This document shows positions 58,243 to 64,000 of a stretch of 64,000 nucleotides of DNA, piece by piece. The notes below the pieces were generated by a model. That model did no database searches. It was not told the DNA's origin and was given only the letters and a program-made list of their open reading frames with translations. Source of the stretch: Bemisia tabaci (taxonomy: Eukaryota > Arthropoda > Insecta > Hemiptera > Aleyrodidae); the NCBI RefSeq assembly GCF_918797505.1, contig NC_092797.1:44428157-44492156 (forward strand), read 5' to 3'. The translations under genes were made by a program, and so were the position numbers. The number at the start of each line of letters is the position of its first letter. Positions within the stretch are counted from its first letter, which is position 1.

Positions 58243-58279
58243 ACTTTTGATTTCCCTAAAATCCTAAAAACTGTAGATT

Positions 58280-58811
58280 GGCTATGACCTACGAAAGAGC
58301 GCACCCTAGAGTACCTGTATACGGGAGAGTATGCCATGTAAATCCTTTTACTACAGAAACAGTGTGCCGCTCTCTGATTGGTCGTCTATCATGGAGCTCC
58401 TTAAGTTCGATCAATGTAAACAAACCCCAGCCCCTCCGCGCCTAGTTTGGCCCAATGTTAACAAACAAGATGGCGACAAAGTTCTACAAAGCTCTAGACG
58501 TGATGTTGGATAAGATAGAATTTTTTTTAAGATCAACTTCTGAATTGAGTTCGAATCGACCTTTAATGGATATTTTTGGCCAAAATTAACCTTTGAGTGT
58601 GATTATCATTCATTTCTCAGCCGATAATACGTGTTCCTCTGGGTCTGGTCTGTTTACATTGGGCCAAATTTGGAGCCCCATGATAGCCCAAAACTGATGA
58701 ACCAGTTAGTAAGCGGCACAGAGATGGCAAAACTCTCCCGTATACAGGTACTCTACAAGCAACGGTATAAAAACGGTAAATTGGCTACGACCTACGAAAG
58801 AGCGCACCCCA
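58280..58811. repeat. Direct repeat flanking element O
   Basis: ATTGGCTATGACCTACGAAA-GAGCGCACCC at 58280-58309 recurs at 58782-58811 with one clear base change. Confidence 0.75.
58310..58751. repeat. Element O (about 442 bp), family N-like ends
   Basis: AGAGTACCTGTATACGGGAG to CTCCCGTATACAGGTACTCT, inverted. The body differs from family N and carries TTGGCCCAATGTTAACAAAC paired with GTTTACATTGGGCCAAAT. There is no transposase. Confidence 0.75.
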
Positions 58812-60145
58812 CAGAAAGCAATCGTTCAATAGACGGGGGGGGGGTTGAACTCCTAACTTAACTCTCATCCGAACCTCAATAACGTTAATCCATGCGTGAT
58901 ATTTTAATTAAGAGTTAAACGATAGAATTGAGGGGATAGGAGGACGAAGCGCATACATGCAGTTTTTGAAAAAATTAAAATTAAGGCTACGGAACTCAGG
59001 GATCATGAGATAAGCCTGACTACACTTTGTATATCGTTGCGACCGAGTGAGAATACATTGTTTCATTTGATGAAGAGAAATGGACTAAAGTAAGACTAAG
59101 ACTAGTTTCAACTTCACTCGAGATTCAAATTATCATGCACCCATTGGCAAGTTTCCGTGGTTTTTTAAGTCTCGTCTTGACGAGATGCAAGAAAGCAAAA
59201 TCTTAAAGATTATCTTTCACATCATCATATGAATTATTTTTTCAAAACTGGTTGGAGAATTATTTTCAGAGGAAGTTCTAAGTGAGAAATTGAATTACAG
59301 CAAATTGTCAGGTAAGTTACTCGGGAAAAGTTGAATTTTTGCTTCGTGGTGGGTGGATTTGAAAAGAGCATCCAACAAAGTTGATCACAAGCACTCTATT
59401 CACTCCAAATCACCCGGTAAAGTGTGAAATAGAATCTCTATCTGACAAAACTTTACATGTTAAGATAGGATTTTTTATTTCATCCATTAAATATAAAATT
59501 CGGATAGAGGGGAAAGCTAGAAAAACTAATTTTGTATAGGTTGAATTTATCCAAATTTCAGAAGAGCAATTCAAGTTTTAAGGTCTTTCTCCAAATGTCT
59601 TCATACTCGTAACCGTAATACCTAATAGTTTTATAAAACTTATTTCGAAATTTTCTCGATAGAAACTGCGCGAATGCAAAGCTTGTTTCTCTTTGTTGAT
59701 GGCCTTTCTCACACCTACATTCTCCACTCCTCCTTGTCAATGACGCCGTGACTCAGAAGCCCCGCCTCTTCCAAGTTGAAAAATTCGGCAACACTGCTAT
59801 TTATGATCTTCAGCTATATGGGTTCCATTCATGCGCTTCTACCTGTGCCTGTTCCCACTTTCCGTTTCCTCTTCTCGGCGGGAATTCGACCAAAACAATG
59901 GCATTTACCACCTCGTGAGGTTAGCCGTTGCGTATCGTGAATGGCACATTAGATAAGTGTGCCTACGGGACAAATGACTCATGCTTCGATCCTGCCTACG
60001 CAAGGCATTATGATCACCCTGTGCTCAGATTTATTCTCACACTTTTACTGTACAGCTATATATTCCTTACAATTTTCTAATTTTTGATGCATTATTTTTT
60101 ATTTCAAGACCAGATTATTTATTTATTGATATAAGTTTCGATGGC
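58812..60145. other. Unassigned part of intron 4
   Basis: Nothing recognisable. Confidence 0.3.
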
Positions 60146-60263
60146 TAAAGTTCGAGACCACGTATATCCGTTTGCGATGTTGCAGACTTCCAGCGAAACT
60201 TCATTTTTTCCTTGGGAAACTAGTCAGCGTATAATTTGTTGAAAACTTCTTCGATTTTTATCC
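60146..60263. repeat. Truncated family C element
   Basis: AAAGTTCGAGACCACGTATATCCG then GGGAAACTAGTCAGCGTATAA, i.e. one end joined to the complement of the other arm. Confidence 0.5.
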
Positions 60264-60265
60264 TA

Positions 60266-60474
60266 CACTGAAAAAAATAATATTCTGTTTTAGCACTTAG
60301 GGTGTCAAAAACGTGTCTGATGATCCGAAGATGCTGCCTTTGCTGTCCTCGCAGTTAATTTTACAACCTATGAATGTAAATTTAACGGCGTTGGCAGTAG
60401 AGGCAGCATCTTTGGATCACCAGACACATTTTTGACATCCTAGGTGCTAAAACAGCATATAATTTTTTTCAGTG
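60266..60474. repeat. Family I MITE (209 bp), TA duplication
   Basis: CACTGAAAAAAATAATATTCTG to TTTTTTTCAGTG, TA on both sides. Arms pair via AAAACGTGTCTGATGATCC and GGATCACCAGACACATTTTT. Confidence 0.85.
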
Positions 60475-60874
60475 TATGCAGAGACGTGAGACCCTTCACT
60501 GGCCTCTTGGCGATAGGTGGAAGCTTTTACTTTCGTGGACTCAATAATTCCTTGTGGAAAATTATAAGGGAGCAACAGACACCACTCTTATTTCGGCTGT
60601 TGACCTACCTACACGGTGGATGATGAGCTTCGGGTGACTTCATGAGCCAAACAAGTTCCCCAAATTTCGGCTTGTTTGCTTAACGTAACTGCCAACACAC
60701 TTAACCATAAACCTTGTAGGTAGATCAACAATAGAATGATGAAGTCCCGAAAGTAAAAGTTTCCACCATAGCCGAGATACGAGTGGAGGTGGAGGGTCTC
60801 TTGTCCCTGCCCCTATGTTAGTAGAATATTCTGTATAAATTTCAAATATAACTTTTTTCTCTCTATGTTTACAG

Positions 60875-61103
60875 CATTGAGCGTGAAAGGCACTTAGAGA
60901 AAAAAGTTTTAAATTTGGAAACAACAAAGTACGAGGTGATCAAATTTAACGAAGGAGAAACGGAAACCAAAGATGGCGGCTTGGGCAAACCCTCCAAGAA
61001 GGACGAAGATGAAGGACAGATCGACTTCGTTGACTCGCCATTGGCCGATAAAGTACTCACCCCCGCCGGAACCTCAAAGGCCTCAAGGACAAGCATAAAG
61101 AAG
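60875..61103 (+). CDS. Exon 5: charged Lys/Glu-rich segment
   Basis: The acceptor is CTATGTTTACAG at 60874 and the donor is AAGAAG|GTAATG at 61104. The first base completes an Asn codon (AA|C), then 76 residues follow, beginning IERERHLEKKVLNLETTKYE. The first 25 residues have the charged heptad-like look of a short coiled coil or amphipathic helix. The rest is low-complexity (NEGETETKDGG, KKDEDEGQIDF, TPAGTSKASRTS). A family A MITE begins at intron position +7 and its 4-bp duplication AATG overlaps donor positions +3 to +6, so the insertion left the donor GTAATG intact. Confidence 0.72.
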
Positions 61104-61109
61104 GTAATG

Positions 61110-61355
61110 CTGCCGTGTTAAGGAAGAACGCCGTGCGAAACTTTATCAGTTGCCAAATTTCCTTTAATTTAAAAAGAATCTTCAGGAAAACTCCTGGATA
61201 TTTTCGGTTCAATTTTTCGAAGAATTTTCTTCATAATTACATTTAAATTATCTGAAAATTTCAAGAGAAAATAGTCATAACACCCTTTAAAGTAAATATT
61301 CCATTGGGAGAAATTTGTGGACTCTCGAATGTGACATTTTTCCTTCGCACGGCAG
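61110..61355. repeat. Family A MITE adjacent to the exon 5 splice donor
   Basis: CTGCCGTGTTAAGGAAGAAC to TTTTTCCTTCGCACGGCAG, with AATG duplicated at 61106-61109 and 61356-61359. It begins at intron 5 position +7. Confidence 0.85.
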
Positions 61356-61781
61356 AATGGAAGTTTGTCATTCATTTCCGTATCGCAATCAATCGGGTGA
61401 GGCGTGGAAGCTGCTATACTTATTACCACACGAGGACTGTAATTGGCAACGATGTTCACAAGTTGAGAATACAGGGATTCATCCATTAGACTGCATTTAA
61501 AATAATCTATGCACATTGAAACAGGTTGCCTCGTCTGAAATCGATTATTTACTATGCATATAAATGGAGGAAAAACACTGTTGCCGACTTGCGAGCATCA
61601 CCACGGGTCTTAATTATCCGCAGAGAATCGGTACTGAAACCTGGAACACTCCAAAAGGGAAAAAAGTGATCGCGGAAACTGAATTTTAAAAGAGTCCACG
61701 CGCAGAGACTTTCGTGAAGGGCTGGATACACGTTGAAAGTGAAGCTTCAAAGTGGTTGCTGTTCAGCCAAGTGTTGCTATC
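61356..61781. other. Unassigned with family M-like fragment
   Basis: 61526-61600 has GAAATCGATTATTTACTATG and TTGCCGACTTGC like the fragments at 21960 and 23700. The rest is unassigned. Confidence 0.35.
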
Positions 61782-62463
61782 CAGGGCCGGATTTAGGGGG
61801 TGGCCACACGGACCGCGGCCAATGGCAGCAAATTTAGGGGGCGGCAAATGTCGCAACTTTTTCAAATGTAGGTATTAAAAAAGATTCGGATTCAGAAAAA
61901 AAATTACAAACGAGAAAGACGACAAAATCTCTCATTTCCTGAGAATTAAATTATAGTAATTTCTAATTTGTTCGTTCTCGGTGATACAAAGAGACAGAGC
62001 CTTTCATGAGTCTAGTTGAGAGATAAACCAAACGCGCAATTTGGCCCGGAGCGGTGCGGCGCAGAGAGCAATGATGACGAGGAGATGGAAAGGAGAGGCC
62101 CTCGGCGCGCCGATCAGCATGAAACTTTTATTAGCGCCTACAATACTTCACGAATACTTCACGCATTGCATCAAACATAGTGCGGTTAGCAGCGGTTGGC
62201 GTGAAACTTATAGTGCCTACAAGACTGCATGAATACTTCACGCATTGCGTCAAAAACAGTGCGGTCGGCATGAAACGCATAGCGCCTACAAGACTGTAGG
62301 AATACTTCACGCATTGCGCCAAACACAATGCGGTTGGCGCGGTGGCGGAAATGAAAATTATGAAACCACATTCATGTTTATTCTTCCACAATTTTTTCGT
62401 TTATTTCTTATAAATGAAAGGCCTTGTCCACACAGAGGTAGGTTTACGGAATTTAACTTTCGC
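61782..62463. repeat. Family P element, copy 2 (about 682 bp)
   Basis: Same start and order as copy 1. Three inner units begin at 62134, 62213 and 62282, one more than copy 1, which accounts for the 68-bp length difference. Confidence 0.75.
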
Positions 62464-62846
62464 TGTTGACAGGGCTTTCACAAAAAATGTGCCCAACTCG
62501 AGTAAAGGCGTCTTATGCACTCCTCCTCCTTTCTATAGCTTTGTCTATCAATTTCAACAATCGGCTCGCTGAGCTGCTTTTTATTTTATAAATACATCTG
62601 TATTTGGGTGAGATTAAACGGGAGACTTTTAAATTATGTGAGTTTTCCATTTTACCAGGTTTGATACTTTTTAGTTTTTAGTTTGAGAACGCGCACAAGG
62701 ATTATAGTGCTAGTGAAATATGTGTGGCCTGAAGATGGAATAAGGTGTTCCGAAATGTACATCGCTACTTGAATAGAAGAATCAATTAAGATAACCAGGA
62801 CGAAAAATAGATCAGGTAATAACCGGGAAACTTTTAATTGTTTCAG

Positions 62847-63143
62847 GGTCCAAACGGGCAGGACTACGAGTACGAGTACGTGTACTACTACTACGACGAG
62901 GACGAGGAGGACAACAACACGCGGGACAAATCCCCGAGCCCGACGCCGACGCCGACGACGCCGGCCCCGACGCGGCGGCCCCCGACGTCCTACACGCCCG
63001 CGCCCGAGTACCAGGAGACGCCGCCGAGGACCCGCGGCAAAACCACCACCACCGAGTCCACCGGCATTGTCTACGAGAACAGCTTCAGGCGAGTCCTCCT
63101 CTTTCAAGCAACGCTCCCACAAGCCGCTTGCGACGCGAACTAA
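62847..63143 (+). CDS. Exon 6: Tyr/Asp/Glu cluster and Thr/Pro-rich stretch (3' end uncertain)
   Basis: The acceptor is AATTGTTTCAG at 62846, phase 0, matching exon 5. The sequence begins GPNGQDYEYEYVYYYYDEDE, then a Pro/Thr-rich run (SPSPTPTPTTPAPTRRPPTS) and a TTTTEST patch. Tyrosines in acidic context are potential sulphation sites, and the Thr/Pro run a potential mucin-type O-glycosylation region; both are inference. The end is ambiguous. Read through, the frame stops at TAA 63141-63143 after a less low-complexity tail. A GC donor (TTCAG|GCGAGT) at 63089 would end the exon after Ser-Phe plus two bases. A GT at 63094 is also possible. Codon composition changes near 63088, so I favour splicing there with the gene continuing past the window. 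Confidence 0.65.
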   Translation, partial: GPNGQDYEYEYVYYYYDEDEEDNNTRDKSPSPTPTPTTPAPTRRPPTSYTPAPEYQETPPRTRGKTTTTESTGIVYENSFRRVLLFQATLPQAACDAN

Positions 63144-63164
63144 GGAACCTGTATGTGTACTGTA

Positions 63165-63635
63165 CTGGAAGAAAAACACTTTGGATCTAGAGTCCAGACT
63201 CTTAAAAGCATCAACAGGAAAAAGTGGATTGCATTTTGCAAAAAGGAACCACTAGCATTGCAATGATGCTGAGATTGTGCAACTTCATCCTTTGCAATAA
63301 AATTGCGGAAGTTGTGAAACACTATGAAATTTAGATGGTAATTTTTGTCTTAAATTTACAGTTTTTAGCAAGTAAAATAGAAACTATTAAGGGATAATCG
63401 GGGTTTTCCTCCAAGACAAAAGAAGTTGCACAATCTTAGCAACATTGCAGGGCTAGTGGTTCCTTTTTGCAAAATGCAATCCAAGTAGTCTTGATACAAT
63501 CAGAATCTAGCGTAAATCAAGAACCAGGCCTCTTAATTTAAGCGGATTTCGTTTTGATTCAAGCAAAAATCCGATTGAATCAAGAGTATTTTTCCTTGTC
63601 AATGTTTTCAAGGGTCCGGACTCTAGATCCAATGT

Positions 63636-63672
<37 letters not shown>

Positions 63673-63677
63673 CAGTG
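63165..63677. repeat. Family G MITE, copy 3, with nested insertion
   Basis: GGATCTAGAGTCCAGACTCT on the left and GGTCCGGACTCTAGATCC on the right, then a T-run of about 35 (63638-63672) and CAGTG. The next family A copy starts at the following base. Confidence 0.8.
63226..63482. repeat. Family B-related MITE (257 bp) nested in family G, AAGT duplication
   Basis: Perfect inverted ends GGATTGCATTTTGCAAAAAG-GAACCACTAGC, flanked by AAGT (63222-63225, 63483-63486). Confidence 0.85.
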
Positions 63678-63929
63678 TGCCGTGCTAACGAAGAACCCCG
63701 TATGAGCCTTCAGACGTTGCCAAATTTCCTCCGATAAAAACCGAATTTACTGGGAAAATCGCGACTGTTATTTTCCAAATTTTTCAGACCATTTTGTACG
63801 CAATTTAATTTCAAATATCTGAAAATTTCAAGGGAAAACATGCATGAATGTGGTCAAAAATACAGGTTTTATCAAGGGGAATTTGGCAACTCTTGAATGT
63901 TCTTACGGCGTTTTTCCTTAGCACGGCAG
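63678..63929. repeat. Family A MITE
   Basis: TGCCGTGCTAACGAAGAACC to TTTTTCCTTAGCACGGCAG. Confidence 0.85.
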
Positions 63930-63934
63930 CGTAG

Positions 63935-64000
63935 GGAGAGTACGGACACGTCGAAATATCGAATTGTTAGGGCCTAAAAGGCTAGCCAATCTATGAATCC
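63935..64000. repeat. Partial family N element at the window edge
   Basis: GGGAGAGTACGGACACG, then TTAGGGCCTAAAAGGCTAGC and CAATCTATGAATCC, the complement of an internal family N segment near 17690-17722. Cut by the window end. Confidence 0.5.

Larger units (their letters stand above)
57746..60874 (+). other. Intron 4
   Basis: About 3.1 kb. It contains a family N element with a clear 10-bp target duplication, a related element O (58310-58751), a partial family C and a family I element. The stretch 58812-60145 is otherwise unassigned AT-rich DNA. Confidence 0.6.
61104..62846 (+). other. Intron 5
   Basis: About 1.7 kb. A family A MITE lies directly after the donor, followed by a short family M-like fragment (about 61526-61600) and a family P element with three internal tandem units. 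Confidence 0.6.
39108..63143 (+). other. Six-exon gene for a putative secreted acidic Pro/Thr-rich protein (partial)
   Basis: Span of the only gene I can support. The six exons chain without a frame break. The codon split is after base 1 at introns 1 and 2, between codons at intron 3, after base 2 at intron 4, and between codons at intron 5. Joined, they give about 379 residues before an uncertain exon 6 end. The protein opens with a signal peptide and is then low-complexity, charged and rich in Pro, Ser, Thr, Glu and Lys, ending in a Tyr/Asp/Glu cluster and a Thr/Pro-rich stretch. This suggests an extracellular-matrix, mucin-like or cuticle-associated protein; the role is inference. Introns are about 2.4, 8.5, 7.1, 3.1 and 1.7 kb and are packed with MITEs. 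A splice acceptor just before the ATG implies a 5' non-coding exon outside what I can identify. The 3' end may lie beyond the window. Confidence 0.7.

Noticed and set aside
62652..63179. Minus-strand 175-codon ORF rich in Arg/Gly/Val/Leu
   Set aside because: It is the antisense shadow of exon 6.
1..64000. CRISPR arrays, operons or a bacterial/viral insert
   Set aside because: No regularly spaced repeat-spacer pattern, no compact ORF cluster and no viral or prophage gene; the repeats are eukaryotic MITEs.

Overview
The window is eukaryotic, almost certainly from an arthropod nuclear genome. It is AT-rich with short GC-rich patches. It contains canonical GT..AG introns of 1.7-8.5 kb, no long intact ORF, and a very high density of short non-autonomous DNA transposons (MITEs and foldback elements). 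The style of repeats suggests a hemipteran such as the whitefly Bemisia tabaci, but that is recall of general character, not a match I could test.

One gene can be supported, on the plus strand in the right-hand part. Six exons lie at 39108-39276, 41691-41933, 50436-50539, 57591-57745, 60875-61103 and 62847-about 63088. They join in compatible phases (1, 1, 0, 2, 0) with canonical acceptors and, for exons 1-5, canonical donors. They encode a protein with an N-terminal signal peptide followed by low-complexity, charged, Pro/Thr/Ser-rich sequence and a Tyr/Asp/Glu cluster. It looks like the N-terminal part of a secreted or extracellular-matrix protein. I recognise no catalytic or named domain. 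A splice acceptor three bases before the ATG implies an upstream non-coding exon that I cannot place.

The left 39 kb holds no gene I can defend. It and the introns are a patchwork of repeats. The commonest is family A (about 20 copies, near 250 bp; termini CTGCCGTGCTAAGG; 4-bp target duplications). Family D is about 312 bp with 8-bp duplications. Family N is about 385 bp with a 10-bp duplication. Family E, about 230 bp, is the target of two family D insertions. Families F, G, H, I, J, K and Q all begin with CACNG plus an A-run, several with TA duplications. Family R is a long foldback of about 490 bp. Family P begins CAGGGCCGGATTTAGG and has an internal 69-79-bp tandem unit. Families B, C, L, M, S, T, U and V and several single foldbacks complete the set.

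Many elements are nested, so a relative chronology can be read directly: D in E, D in N, B in A, C in A, U in A, A in A, V in U, and a 904-bp element in C. One family A copy sits six bases inside a splice donor with the donor intact. Polypyrimidine/polypurine tracts, a 113-bp tandem repeat at 34 kb, a roughly 210-230-bp tandem array at 44 kb, and about a dozen GC/CpG-rich islands of unknown role make up most of the rest. No rRNA, canonical tRNA, CRISPR, operon or bacterial feature was seen.
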